DNA from: Caldatribacterium sp051549785
GTDB taxonomy: Bacteria > Atribacterota > Atribacteria > Atribacterales > Caldatribacteriaceae
Length of the DNA stretch: 64,000 bases
Assembly (NCBI RefSeq): GCF_051549785.1
Contig: NZ_CP189974.1
Span: forward strand, 744,001 to 808,000
Reading direction: 5' to 3'
Shown here: in pieces, positions 1 through 8,194 of the stretch
Position numbering within the stretch: the stretch's first letter is position 1
Layout of the letters: the number at the start of each line of letters is the position of its first letter
Notes under the pieces: model-generated
What the model saw: the letters and a program-made list of their open reading frames with translations, nothing else
What the model was told of the DNA's origin: nothing
Databases searched by the model: none
Position numbers and translations under genes: made by a program

Positions 1-949
1 GAAGGGGAAGGAGTGCGGTGACCTCAAGCGTTTCAAGGAGCCTTCGCCTTGCCCTTTTTTCACCTTCCAGCGCGCGCTCAAGCTGCGCGGTGGCCTGCCG
101 CACGAGCCTCTGCAACCTCCTGTTGAACGCCGCGAGAACGGAAGTTGCACCGGAAATGCCCAGGGCAATGGCGAGCAAGCCCCGGAAAAGCCAGGGTGGG
201 TACTCCCTGACGGTAACAAGGTACGACTGAAGAAGGTCGTGGAGCTCTTTTTCTGAAAATTTCGAGAGTTCTGTTTTGACAAGCTGCACGACTTTCGCAT
301 TCCCCTTCCAGGTGGCAAGGTGGAGGAAATTCTCTGTAGGGAGAGGAAGCCGGGAAAAGTCAGCTAAAAGCCCGTATTTTACAAGGTAGAAGTTCGCCGG
401 CGGGTCGTCCATGAGGAAGCAGCTGACCTCTCCGCGTCGTGCCGCAAGGACGATGTCGCCGTAGTTAGGGTACAGCCGAAACTGCAGGGAAGGGTTGAAG
501 GAGAGGGCGAGGTTCACCAAAGCGTCTTTTGCTTTGGCTCCCACAACGTGAGGGGTGAGGTCTGAAAGGGAACGGACCTTGAGGGTTTTCCGGAAGTACA
601 CACTTGAGGTGACCCGGAAAAGGGGCTGGATGTAGTCAAGATAAGTTGCCCGCTCGGGAGTGTAGAAAATGGTGTCCACGAGGTCTGCCCGGCGTTCCTG
701 GATGAGGGAGTGCACTTCTGCCCATTCCGTCGGCAAGAGTTCCACAGGGATTCCGGTTCGCGCTTCCCACATCTTCCAGAACTCTACCGATGCTCCCACG
801 AAGCGTCCCTCCTCGTCGTAGTAGGCAAAGGGTGGGTAATCCCTGTCGATGAGGACCCTGAGTGGGGTATCCTCGGAAAAAGCGGTGGAGGACAGAAACG
901 CCAGAACCCAGATTGCTGCCAGTATCCTCCAGAGTATGCCCTTTGGCAT
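1..949 (-). CDS. Membrane sensor protein with periplasmic solute-binding (SBP_bac_3-like) domain, 3' end missing
   Basis: The reading frame runs off the window edge, so only about 316 N-terminal residues are present. It opens with a signal-peptide-like stretch (MPKGILWRILAAIWVL, cleaved after an SSTAFSE-like site). A domain of about 220 residues follows that resembles the amino-acid-binding fold of two-component and diguanylate cyclase sensors (FAYYDEEGRFVGASVEFW near its start). A hydrophobic segment (LFRGLLAIALGIS) near residue 255 and a charged coiled-coil-like stretch come next. The output domain lies outside the window; histidine kinase, GGDEF or HD-GYP are all possible. The ATG overlaps the stop of the upstream GGDEF gene by one base (TGATG), suggesting coupled translation. 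Likely role: sensing a small periplasmic ligand in a signalling pair. Confidence 0.72.
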   Translation of the reverse strand, partial: MPKGILWRILAAIWVLAFLSSTAFSEDTPLRVLIDRDYPPFAYYDEEGRFVGASVEFWKMWEARTGIPVELLPTEWAEVHSLIQERRADLVDTIFYTPERATYLDYIQPLFRVTSSVYFRKTLKVRSLSDLTPHVVGAKAKDALVNLALSFNPSLQFRLYPNYGDIVLAARRGEVSCFLMDDPPANFYLVKYGLLADFSRLPLPTENFLHLATWKGNAKVVQLVKTELSKFSEKELHDLLQSYLVTVREYPPWLFRGLLAIALGISGATSVLAAFNRRLQRLVRQATAQLERALEGEKRARRRLLETLEVTALLPL

Positions 950-1992
950 CACGCGCCCTCCCCGTTTTCAATGCGGTCTCGCCCAAGGCCTTTCGCCCGG
1001 TACGCCAGGGTATCCACCCGGCTGAGGAGGGTGTCGGGAGTTTCTCCCTGGGTGTACTCGACCACGCCGAAACTTGCCGTGAGAGGAAAGGCCAAATGCT
1101 CACCGACAGTACGAATAGCCTCCTGGATTCTTTCGGCCACTTTCCTGGCCTCGTCTTTCGAGGTGGCGGGAAGGAGAACCACGAACTCATCTCCCCCCAG
1201 ACGGACCAGGAAATCCATTTTTCGAATTGCCGATTGTGCGGCTTGCGCAACTTCCCGCAGAACCCGGTCCCCAGTGGCGTGGCCGAAGCGATCGTTCACC
1301 GCTTTGAAGTGGTCGAGGTCAAAAAAGAGTAGGGAAAACGTCTCTTTGCGGCGCCTTGCCCGTGCAATTTCCCGGGAAAGGGCTTCGAAGAAAAAGCGGC
1401 GATTATAGGCCTCGGTGAGGGGATCGTGGAAGGCAAGAAAGCGAAGCCTTCGTTCCATTTCCCGGTACGGGGTGATATCGTGGAGGTAGTGGAGGTAGAG
1501 GTCTTCGCCTAAAGGGACCCAGAACACGTCGAAGAAACGTTTCCTCCACCTGATGTCGCACCGGATGGTCTGGCCTTCTTGCAGGGCCTCATCGGCCCGG
1601 CAGAAGTAGCATCGGGTTCCTGGAAGGATAACCCCTCGCTTCAGGGCTTTCCGGTATTCTCCCCGGAGGGCTGATCCTTTGCGGATGGCAAGGAAACAGT
1701 ACTCTCCGATTTTGGTCTGCCAATCCCTTTCGGCGGCTCTGTTCTGGGCAAGTATCCGGCGGTCCCGGGAGATAATCCAGGCGGGGACCGGAATCCCCTC
1801 AAGGAAGAGGAGGTTGAGCCGTCCCCGCTCGTAGAGCGACCAGGGAAGGAGCACGAAATCAGGGTGTTCTCCTTGGGAGCGGGCAACGTCCCCATGGGCT
1901 ACCTCGACGGTGTATCCGCTCGCCTCAAGGAGAGCGTGGAGGTGCAGGAAGTTGCCATTGTTCTGGTGCACGAGGAGAATCTTTCGGGCCAC
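949..1992 (-). CDS. Diguanylate cyclase with degenerate receiver-like N-terminus, PAS and GGDEF domains
   Basis: A 347-residue cytoplasmic protein predicted to make cyclic di-GMP from GTP. Residues 1-50 look like the start of a response-regulator receiver (KILLVHQNNGNFLHLH), but the phosphoacceptor position reads LLPW instead of LLD, and the fold is cut short by a PAS domain (about 60-180) carrying a CYFC motif at 128-131. The GGDEF domain (about 185-345) has the intact RLGGDEF signature at 264-270. The product-inhibition site RKMD sits five residues upstream (257-260), so the enzyme should be active and feedback controlled. The start is GTG with an AAAAGGAGG ribosome site. It forms an operon with the sensor gene downstream. 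Confidence 0.9.
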   Translation of the reverse strand: MARKILLVHQNNGNFLHLHALLEASGYTVEVAHGDVARSQGEHPDFVLLPWSLYERGRLNLLFLEGIPVPAWIISRDRRILAQNRAAERDWQTKIGEYCFLAIRKGSALRGEYRKALKRGVILPGTRCYFCRADEALQEGQTIRCDIRWRKRFFDVFWVPLGEDLYLHYLHDITPYREMERRLRFLAFHDPLTEAYNRRFFFEALSREIARARRRKETFSLLFFDLDHFKAVNDRFGHATGDRVLREVAQAAQSAIRKMDFLVRLGGDEFVVLLPATSKDEARKVAERIQEAIRTVGEHLAFPLTASFGVVEYTQGETPDTLLSRVDTLAYRAKGLGRDRIENGEGA

Positions 1993-2015
1993 CGGGCTAC
2001 CTCCTTTTGGGGGAA

Positions 2016-2044
2016 ATTATACCATTATACTCCTAACTACCCAA
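2016..2044 (-). promoter_or_regulatory. Predicted sigma70-type promoter of the GGDEF-sensor operon
   Basis: On the minus strand TTGGGT (2039-2044) and TATAAT (2016-2021) are separated by 17 bases. A second TATAAT lies at 2024-2029 but without a good -35. The start codon is 24 bases downstream of the -10. Confidence 0.55.
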
Positions 2045-2154
2045 CAAGCTCCTGCAGTTTCTGCACCATCAGGGGCAAGGGACTGGATTGCCGAAGAGCT
2101 GACGCAATCGGTGGCCCATTTCAAAGTGTAGCTTTTGCCCAGGATTTTCCTCCG

Positions 2155-2178
2155 ACCCCCCTTGACGGCAAGGGGGGT
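2155..2178. promoter_or_regulatory. Perfect 10-bp inverted repeat overlapping a -35 box
   Basis: Two 10-base arms (ACCCCCCTTG and CAAGGGGGGT) with a 4-base centre. The repeat covers the -35 hexamer at 2162-2167. It has no T-run on either strand, so an operator is more likely than a terminator. No regulator can be named. Confidence 0.45.
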
Positions 2179-2190
2179 CCTCTGTATAAT
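2162..2190 (+). promoter_or_regulatory. Consensus-like promoter for a small RNA
   Basis: TTGACG (2162-2167), 17-base spacer, TATAAT (2185-2190). Transcription should start near 2197 and would be stopped about 100 bases later by the hairpin at 2255-2299. No start codon with a ribosome site and a meaningful frame lies between. Confidence 0.7.
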
Positions 2191-2196
2191 TCTCCC

Positions 2197-2300
2197 TGAA
2201 AAGTGAAAAGAGTACCCCACTAGCACCTCCTATTAGAAGTCTTTCCCCTCCTTGCACCTAAGGGGAGCCAGGGAGCACCTGGCTCCCCTTAGGTGTTTTC
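2197..2300 (+). ncRNA. Putative small RNA of about 100 nt with C-rich anti-Shine-Dalgarno motifs
   Basis: The unit is defined by a near-consensus promoter (2162-2190) and an 18-bp intrinsic terminator (2255-2299). The next gene has its own promoter further on (2314-2343), so this is not simply a leader. The 5' part is unpaired-looking and rich in C and U, with CACCTCC at 2224-2230 and CCCCTCCTT at 2245-2253; both could pair with purine-rich ribosome binding sites. C-rich seed motifs of this kind are typical of trans-acting sRNAs in several bacteria. I do not recognise a known family. Confidence 0.5.
2255..2299 (+). terminator. Intrinsic terminator with 18-bp perfect stem
   Basis: Arms 2255-2272 and 2278-2295 pair perfectly around a 5-base loop and are followed by TTTT on the plus strand only. 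It ends the putative sRNA. Confidence 0.85.
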
Positions 2301-2313
2301 TGGACCCGAGTCG

Positions 2314-2343
2314 TTGACAGGTACTTCTTCTCCCCTGTAGAAT
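2314..2343 (+). promoter_or_regulatory. Predicted promoter of the Ig-like protein gene
   Basis: TTGACA (2314-2319), 18-base spacer, TAGAAT (2338-2343). It lies downstream of the sRNA terminator and drives the gene at 2379, and probably the overlapping comF-like gene. Confidence 0.65.
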
Positions 2344-2378
2344 TCAGGAAAGTCCCTGTACTGGTGTTGTTGCAGTCT

Positions 2379-4310
2379 ATGCGGAACGCTCTGGGTATCG
2401 TTCTCGTTCTCGGGGTAGTCCTTTTTGCGGTATCCTGCAATTCGGGTTGGGATTTTACCATTATCAATGTACCGTCGCGTCTTTTCTGCGGGGAGGAGTT
2501 CCACTTCCAGGTTGCCTGCCAGGGAAGCTGTTCTTTTCCACTTTTCTGGAGTGCCCGGTACGGAACCATCACCCAGGATGGCTGGTACCGAGCTCCGGAT
2601 TTTCCCTGCACCGAGGTGGTTGAAGTCATCGGTCGGGGGATGAGGAGGCTTGCGAGCTTCCCTGCGCTGATGCCGGGAAGTCCTGCGACGCCACAGGGTA
2701 TCGCAGAGGTTTTGCCCTCCTTTCGGGTTCTTCTTGCCCCACCTTCCTGTGTTGCTGATTTTTGTGTTCCCTTTCGCTTCACCGTGCGGGGATCCTTCCT
2801 CGTTGTGCTGAACGGCAAGACCTTGATGAGGGATTGGTATCATAGGGAGAGGGAAGTTGCGCTTGAGCTTCCTCTTGAGGAGGGGGAGAACACCCTTCTC
2901 GTTGTGCTTGAGGGGAAGGAAGTGTTCCAAAGCAACATCCTCTGTGACCGAACCCCTCCGGTGATTTTTCTGTCCCGGGCACTGTGGGCGCCTGAAGGAG
3001 TGTGGGTTTTTGGGACGGCCTCTGAAGAGGTAACCGTTGAGGGCGTAAAGGGGGAGAGCAACGCCTGGAAAGTTCTGGTTCCTTGGGAAGGGGAAAAGCG
3101 GGTGCTCTGGCGTGACCGGGCAGGAAACAGGAGAGAGGAAATCTTTGCTGCAGAACGGGATCTGAACCTTGAAGTCGTTGGGCCTTCCCGGGTGAAAAAG
3201 GGGGAAGCGGCAGATTTCAGGATACGCTGCACCTTTCGGGGAATTCCTCTTGAAGAGGCAAGGGTGGTATGTGGTGGAAAGGAAGAAGTGCTCTCTCTGG
3301 GGGAAGGTACGGTATCCGTTACTTTTCCTGGGGAAGGGAAGATTTCTGTGAACTTTGCCCTCGGGAATAAGACCCTTGAACTCCCTGTGGAGGTGTACGT
3401 CCTTCCCGTGGCTACCCTTGAGTTTCTTGTTCCGTTTCCGAGAGAAGTTGTCCAGGGAGAAACGCTGGTGCTCCAGGGTACGCTGAGGGATGCCGAGGGG
3501 AATCCCTGCTCCGGAAGGAGGGTGTGGGGAGAGATTCGTTCGTCCACCTTTTCAGCGATTGCTGAAACCCTTTCTGATGGTTCAGGGAGATGGACACTAC
3601 CTCTTGGGGGAATATCTGGAATCGGAAGACACATACTGCGAGTTTCTGCCGAGGACATCCTTGTGGAGCACGAACTTTTTGGTATTTCCGGTCGCCCCTC
3701 GTTTTTCTGGGCTGTTCGACCAGGTACGGTGCTGCGTTCCATGGCAGGATACCCGGTGCCTTTTGAGGTACGGGTAGCAACGGCAGAGGGGAAACCGGTT
3801 CAGGGGGCGAGGGTCGAGTGGGTGTGGAAAACCGCAGAGGGTGTTTCCCCTGTTCCCTCTCCTGACCTTGGGGTGAACGAGCGAACGGATCTCTCTGGGA
3901 AATGCGTGGGTGAGATTGCCATGCCTCGAAAAGTGGGGAACTATATGCTTGAAGCTCGCCTTCCTTTCTGGGAAGTTCCTCCTCTCGTCTTTTCGGTCAC
4001 GGTCCTTGCCGCAGCACCCCGGTTTTTCGAGGACCTCTCTGTGCTCCCTCCCTCAGGGAGAGTCGGGGAGCCTCTGAGCTTCAGGGTGCGGGTACGGGAT
4101 ACCTATGGCAATCCCTGTCCTGAGAAGACCGTGAACGTGTACCTCAGGGAGGGGGAAAATCCTGTGAAACAGCAGAGCGTTGTCACCGACAATCAGGGAG
4201 AAGCCTCGTTTACTCTCATCCCGCAAAAGCCGGGGACGCTCACCGTGGAAGCTCGCGTGCAGTTCACCTTATGCGTTCTTTCCTGGTCTTTGCCAGTAAA
4301 TGATGGATAG
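2379..4310 (+). CDS. Secreted or surface protein with bacterial Ig-like repeats
   Basis: The product has about 643 residues. It begins with a signal peptide (MRNALGIVLVLGVV followed by LFAVSC, a weak lipobox), so it is exported and possibly lipid-anchored. The C-terminal half holds at least three Ig-like units of the invasin/Big_1 type, each with a loop followed by a turn: DAEGNPCSGRRVWGEI, TAEGKPVQGARVEWVW and DTYGNPCPEKTVNVYL. The N-terminal half is cysteine-rich and also beta-rich but not recognised. The start is uncertain: ATG 2379 gives a clean signal peptide, while GTG 2364 has an AGGAAAG site upstream. The 3' end overlaps the ComF-family gene by 11 bases. A structural or adhesive cell-envelope role is inferred. 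Confidence 0.75.
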   Translation: MRNALGIVLVLGVVLFAVSCNSGWDFTIINVPSRLFCGEEFHFQVACQGSCSFPLFWSARYGTITQDGWYRAPDFPCTEVVEVIGRGMRRLASFPALMPGSPATPQGIAEVLPSFRVLLAPPSCVADFCVPFRFTVRGSFLVVLNGKTLMRDWYHREREVALELPLEEGENTLLVVLEGKEVFQSNILCDRTPPVIFLSRALWAPEGVWVFGTASEEVTVEGVKGESNAWKVLVPWEGEKRVLWRDRAGNRREEIFAAERDLNLEVVGPSRVKKGEAADFRIRCTFRGIPLEEARVVCGGKEEVLSLGEGTVSVTFPGEGKISVNFALGNKTLELPVEVYVLPVATLEFLVPFPREVVQGETLVLQGTLRDAEGNPCSGRRVWGEIRSSTFSAIAETLSDGSGRWTLPLGGISGIGRHILRVSAEDILVEHELFGISGRPSFFWAVRPGTVLRSMAGYPVPFEVRVATAEGKPVQGARVEWVWKTAEGVSPVPSPDLGVNERTDLSGKCVGEIAMPRKVGNYMLEARLPFWEVPPLVFSVTVLAAAPRFFEDLSVLPPSGRVGEPLSFRVRVRDTYGNPCPEKTVNVYLREGENPVKQQSVVTDNQGEASFTLIPQKPGTLTVEARVQFTLCVLSWSLPVNDG

Positions 4311-5007
4311 TCTCCTCCACTTTTTCCTCCCCCAGCACTGTGTGGTCTGCGGGGCGTACGTTGCTCTTCCCTCCTGTTTCCCCCTCTGTGAGCGCTGCCA
4401 GAGTTCGGTCATCTACCTCCGGGAAGGGGTGTGCTTTCGCTGCGGGAGGACTGTGCCGCACCCTGGGATTCTCCTCTGCCATGTGTGCCGGCGCTTCCGG
4501 TACCACTTTGAGTTCGCCCGGGCGGTGAGCGCGTATGCATTCCCTGTTCGGGAAGCTCTCCACGCCTTCAAGTACGGAGGGGTGGTGTCTCTGGCGAGGT
4601 TTTTCGGTCTCCTCCTTGTCCGGTACTGCGAAGAGTTCCCCCTTCTTCTGGATGTCGATGGTGTTCTCCCTGTGCCCCTGCATCCTTCAAGAGAAAAAGC
4701 CCGGGGGTTCAACCAGTCCCTCCTTCTTGCCCAGGAGGTGGGGAGGGCATTTCGGCTTCCTGTGCTTGTACGGAGCGTCCTGCGGGTGAAACCCACGCTC
4801 CCCCAGGTGGGCCTTAAGGCGAAAGAACGGCGCCAGAACGTCCGGGGGGCGTTCCGGGTACAACGGAAAGAGGACGTCTCGGGGAAGCGAATCCTCGTTG
4901 TCGACGATGTTCTCACCTCCCGCGCAACCGTGGAGAGCCTTTCGCAGACTTTGAAAGATGCCGGATGTCAAAGCGTTGTGGTGCTTGCTGTGGCCTCTGG
5001 GAAGTGA
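4300..5007 (+). CDS. comF: ComF-family phosphoribosyltransferase-like protein
   Basis: 235 residues, usual length for the family. The N-terminus carries two CxxC pairs forming a zinc-finger-like double knuckle (CVVCGAY, LCERCQ, CFRCGR, LCHVCR). The C-terminal half is a type I phosphoribosyltransferase fold with the PRPP-binding loop ILVVDDVLTSRAT near residues 205-217 and the conserved EKARGFNQS segment. ComF proteins take part in DNA uptake in competent bacteria; the biochemical role is unsettled. It overlaps the upstream Ig-like gene, so the two are probably cotranscribed. Confidence 0.9.
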   Translation: MMDSLLHFFLPQHCVVCGAYVALPSCFPLCERCQSSVIYLREGVCFRCGRTVPHPGILLCHVCRRFRYHFEFARAVSAYAFPVREALHAFKYGGVVSLARFFGLLLVRYCEEFPLLLDVDGVLPVPLHPSREKARGFNQSLLLAQEVGRAFRLPVLVRSVLRVKPTLPQVGLKAKERRQNVRGAFRVQRKEDVSGKRILVVDDVLTSRATVESLSQTLKDAGCQSVVVLAVASGK

Positions 5008-5043
5008 AGCTCCAAGAATTTTGATTCTTCCATTGTGAGATTA

Positions 5044-5072
5044 TTGACGACCTCTCCGGAGTATGCCAGAAT
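5044..5072 (+). promoter_or_regulatory. Predicted promoter of the polyol/sugar operon
   Basis: TTGACG (5044-5049), 17-base spacer, CAGAAT (5067-5072). Its position downstream of GTG 5035 argues that the regulator starts at ATG 5110. Confidence 0.5.
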
Positions 5073-5109
5073 ATTCTCGAAAGATTATTCCTTTGAGGAA
5101 TATCCATTC

Positions 5110-6063
5110 ATGGGCGCCAGCGAAGTAGAGTTGCTCACCCGGGTGGCCTGGCTGCACTTCATGGAAGGGGTCACCCAGCGGGAAATTGCGAAGAAACTCG
5201 GTATTTCCCAGCCCAAGGTGGCTCGCCTTCTCGATCGGGCTAAAAAGTGCGGTATCGTTCGTATTTCCATCACTTCGCCTTACGCGAACTGCCTCGCCAT
5301 CGAGGGGGAACTCCGCCGCCTTTTCCCTCATCTTGAGGATGTTGTGGTCATTCCTGCTCCACAGGGTGGGGATCTCTTTGCAAGTCTTGGCCGAGCCGGT
5401 GCCTGGTACCTTGAGCGGGTGCTCCAGGATGGGGACCTCGTGGGGATTGCCTGGGGAAGGACCCTGAAGCATGTGGCCTCCTCTGTTCAGGGGGTACGGG
5501 TGCGGAACCTCAAGTTCGTGACCTTGGTTGGGGGATTGACCGCCTCTGCGTCGCTGAACCCATATACCATTGGGGAGAAGCTGGCTTCGATTTTTGAAGG
5601 GGAGTGCTACTACCTCTATGCCCCAGCAGTGGTGGAGAGCGAGGAAATCCGGAATTTCTACCTCAGTGAGCGAATCAACCAGAAAACCCTGGAGCTTGCC
5701 CGGCAAACTCGCTTTTCGCTTGTGGGGATTGGAACGGTCGACGCCCGTCACTCTATCTACGCCCTCACGGGGTTCATCGACTACCACGAGCTTGAGCTCC
5801 TCCGCCAGAAGGGTGCAGTTGGCGATATCCTCGGCCAGTTCTATGACCGGCAGGGAAACCTCATCGATACACCCCTGCACCGGCGAACGGTGGCTCTCCC
5901 CCTTGAGGACCTCAGGAAAATGAAGAACGTCATCGGCATCGCCGGGGGAAAGGAAAAGGTTGAGGCGATTCTTGGGGCGCTCAGGGGGAAGTACATCAAA
6001 ATCCTCATCACCGATGAAGAAACGGCAAAGGGCATCGTAGAGCTTGAGCAGAGGGAGGGATAA
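5110..6063 (+). CDS. SorC/DeoR-type sugar-responsive transcriptional regulator
   Basis: 317 residues from ATG 5110. The N-terminus (about 5-55) is a helix-turn-helix (GVTQREIAKKLGISQPKVAR). The rest is the SorC sugar-phosphate-binding domain (GIAWGRTLKH, FVTLVGGL, VGIGTVD and GIAGGKEKVEAI are family landmarks). Such proteins repress or activate sugar and polyol operons and respond to a phosphorylated intermediate. It is the first gene of the operon reaching 19490, so it likely controls it. An upstream GTG at 5035 would add 25 residues, but it sits before the predicted promoter and lacks a good ribosome site. Confidence 0.88.
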   Translation: MGASEVELLTRVAWLHFMEGVTQREIAKKLGISQPKVARLLDRAKKCGIVRISITSPYANCLAIEGELRRLFPHLEDVVVIPAPQGGDLFASLGRAGAWYLERVLQDGDLVGIAWGRTLKHVASSVQGVRVRNLKFVTLVGGLTASASLNPYTIGEKLASIFEGECYYLYAPAVVESEEIRNFYLSERINQKTLELARQTRFSLVGIGTVDARHSIYALTGFIDYHELELLRQKGAVGDILGQFYDRQGNLIDTPLHRRTVALPLEDLRKMKNVIGIAGGKEKVEAILGALRGKYIKILITDEETAKGIVELEQREG

Positions 6064-6065
6064 GT

Positions 6066-7010
6066 GTGGCCTTTGTGACCTGCGTGGGGATTCTCGTAGC
6101 TGACCTCATGGGGCGGCCTATCAACCGGTTTCCGGAGAAGGGGAAACTCCTCCTTGTTCCAGAAATGGAACTCCATGTCGGGGGATGCGCCCACAACACC
6201 GCGGTGGACCTCCGCAAACTCGGGGAGGAGGTGCTCGTGGTGGGGAAAGTAGGGGACGACGACTTAGGGGAGGTGGTGATCAACTCCCTGAAGCGCCACG
6301 GAGTGGACACACGGGGCATTACAAAGGACACCCGGTACCACACCTCAGCCACCATGGTGCTCCTTGATGAGCACGGGGAGCGGACTTTCCTCCATTACCC
6401 TGGGGCCAACCAGGCCCTCCGGGCTGAGGACGTGAAGGACGAGTTCCTCAGGGGGGCAAAGGTGGTCCACGTGGCGGGGAGTTTCCTCATGCCAGGGTTC
6501 GATGGGGAAGAAACGGCAAAGGTTTTCGCCCGGGCAAGGGCGCTTGGGGTTTTGACCTCTCTTGATACAGCCTGGGACGATACGGGGAAGTGGCTGGCCA
6601 CCATTGCTCCGGTGCTGCCTTTTGTTGACATTTTCATCTCAAACCGGGACGAGGCCTCCCGGATCTCTGGAAAGGACGGCCTTGCGGATATGGCTTCCTT
6701 CTTCCTGAGCTTTGGCATTCGGGTGGTGGCCATCAAGATGGGAGCAGAAGGGAGCTTCATCATGACCGGTAAAGAGAAGATCCTCGTTCCACCCTTTTCA
6801 GTGCAGGCTGTTGATGGGACGGGGGCGGGCGACGCTTTCGCGGCAGGGTTCCTCTTTGGGTACCTGCGGGGATGGGACCTCTATGAGGTTGGGAGGTTCG
6901 CCAACGCCTGTGGGGCCATGTGCGTAACTGCCATGGGGGCGACCGAGGGTGTGGGGGATTTCATGGCGGTGCGGCGATTCATCGAAGAACACGAGGCGAG
7001 GATGGGATGA
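6066..7010 (+). CDS. PfkB-family sugar kinase
   Basis: 314 residues. It is a ribokinase/fructokinase-type ATP-dependent kinase. The N-terminal substrate loop is VGGCAHNTAVDLRKLG, and the C-terminal signature DGTGAGDAFAAGF near residues 250-262 contains the catalytic Asp. Start GTG, two bases after the regulator stop. In this operon it probably phosphorylates a free sugar, ketose or a derivative; the sugar cannot be read from the sequence. It overlaps the next gene by four bases (ATGA). Confidence 0.9.
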   Translation: MAFVTCVGILVADLMGRPINRFPEKGKLLLVPEMELHVGGCAHNTAVDLRKLGEEVLVVGKVGDDDLGEVVINSLKRHGVDTRGITKDTRYHTSATMVLLDEHGERTFLHYPGANQALRAEDVKDEFLRGAKVVHVAGSFLMPGFDGEETAKVFARARALGVLTSLDTAWDDTGKWLATIAPVLPFVDIFISNRDEASRISGKDGLADMASFFLSFGIRVVAIKMGAEGSFIMTGKEKILVPPFSVQAVDGTGAGDAFAAGFLFGYLRGWDLYEVGRFANACGAMCVTAMGATEGVGDFMAVRRFIEEHEARMG

Positions 7011-8194
7011 GGCTTTTTGGCGTGCAGTTTGGAGCGGGGAACATTGGTCGGGGGTTCATCGGGCATCTCCTTCAGGAGTCAGGGCTCTGGACGGTCTTTG
7101 TGGAGGCTAACGAGGATCTCGTGGCAAAACTCCGGGAACGGGGTTGTTACCCTCTCCGGCTCGTTGAGAAAGATGGAACCTTTCGGGACGTTGTGATCGA
7201 CCGAATTGAGGTCCTCTCGGTGAAAGAAGAAGCAGCGGTAGCTGAAAAAATCGCCTTTGCTGCCTTAGTTCTTACGGCCGTAGGAGCGAAGAATCTCCCG
7301 CAGGTGGCTCCGCTTCTTGCCCGGGGGATTGAGGAACGCCGAATACGCAATCCCGAACCCCTCAACGTCTTCCTCTGTGAGAATCTGAAGGACGCCCCTG
7401 CCATTTTCCGGGAAAAGGTGCAGCAGTACCTCTCTCCCACGGGAGTGGAGTTTCTCAAAGAGCGGGTGGGCTTCGTGGGGACGGTCATTGCCCGAATGGT
7501 TCCGGTACTTGATGAGCGCTTCGGTGTAACCGATCCCCTGGGTGTGGTGGCGGAGTCCTACGCCCGGCTTCCCTTTGATGCTCGGGCGGTTCGAGGAGTT
7601 CTGCCGCCGCTCTTTGGCTTTGAGGGGACGGAGCACTTTGAGGCTGAAGAGGAACGAAAGCTCTTTTTCCACAACCTGGGCCATGCCGTTTTGGCGTACC
7701 TTGGGTACCTCAGAGGGTGCTCCTATATCCACGAGGCCCTTGGAGATGCGGACATCGAGCGCGTATTTTCCGGTGCCTGGGATGAGGTTACCCAGGCGTT
7801 TTTCCGGAAGTACCCCTTCTGGGACAGGGATGAGCACAGAGAATACCTTCGGGACCTCAGGGCGCGCTTTGCCAACCCCGCCATGATGGACACCGTGATC
7901 CGGGTGGGGAGGGACCCCCTGCGGAAGCTCTCCCCGAAAGACCGCCTCGTCGGAGGGGCGCTTTTCTGCCTTGCCCAGGGTGTTTTCCCTGAACACGTGG
8001 CCTGTGGGTGTGCAGCAGCGCTGCTTTACGATTACCCTGAAGATGAGGAGGCAAAAGTCCTGCAGAGGATGATCGCCGAGGAGGGAGTGCAGGGGGTGCT
8101 CGAGAGCGTTTGTGGGGTAGATCCTGAGAGTGAGCTGGGAAAAGCGATTGAGCGCTGGTACAGGCGATTTCAGGAAGAAAGGAGCAGGGGGTGA
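7007..8194 (+). CDS. Mannitol-1-phosphate 5-dehydrogenase-like polyol phosphate dehydrogenase
   Basis: 395 residues. The N-terminal NAD-binding fold begins with FGAGNIGRGFIGHLL. The C-terminal domain carries the polyol-specific Lys-Asn-His triad in RKLFFHNLGHAVLAYLGYL (about residues 218-236). The family interconverts mannitol-1-phosphate and fructose-6-phosphate with NAD(H). Here it probably acts on a phosphorylated polyol made or used by the neighbouring kinases; substrate identity is inferred only at family level. The start ATG overlaps the upstream stop. Confidence 0.83.
   Translation: MRLFGVQFGAGNIGRGFIGHLLQESGLWTVFVEANEDLVAKLRERGCYPLRLVEKDGTFRDVVIDRIEVLSVKEEAAVAEKIAFAALVLTAVGAKNLPQVAPLLARGIEERRIRNPEPLNVFLCENLKDAPAIFREKVQQYLSPTGVEFLKERVGFVGTVIARMVPVLDERFGVTDPLGVVAESYARLPFDARAVRGVLPPLFGFEGTEHFEAEEERKLFFHNLGHAVLAYLGYLRGCSYIHEALGDADIERVFSGAWDEVTQAFFRKYPFWDRDEHREYLRDLRARFANPAMMDTVIRVGRDPLRKLSPKDRLVGGALFCLAQGVFPEHVACGCAAALLYDYPEDEEAKVLQRMIAEEGVQGVLESVCGVDPESELGKAIERWYRRFQEERSRG

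Noticed and set aside
3400..3780. Long antisense frames over the Ig-like gene and most other genes
   Set aside because: They mirror codon bias of the G+C-rich sense genes, lack ribosome sites and show no domains.
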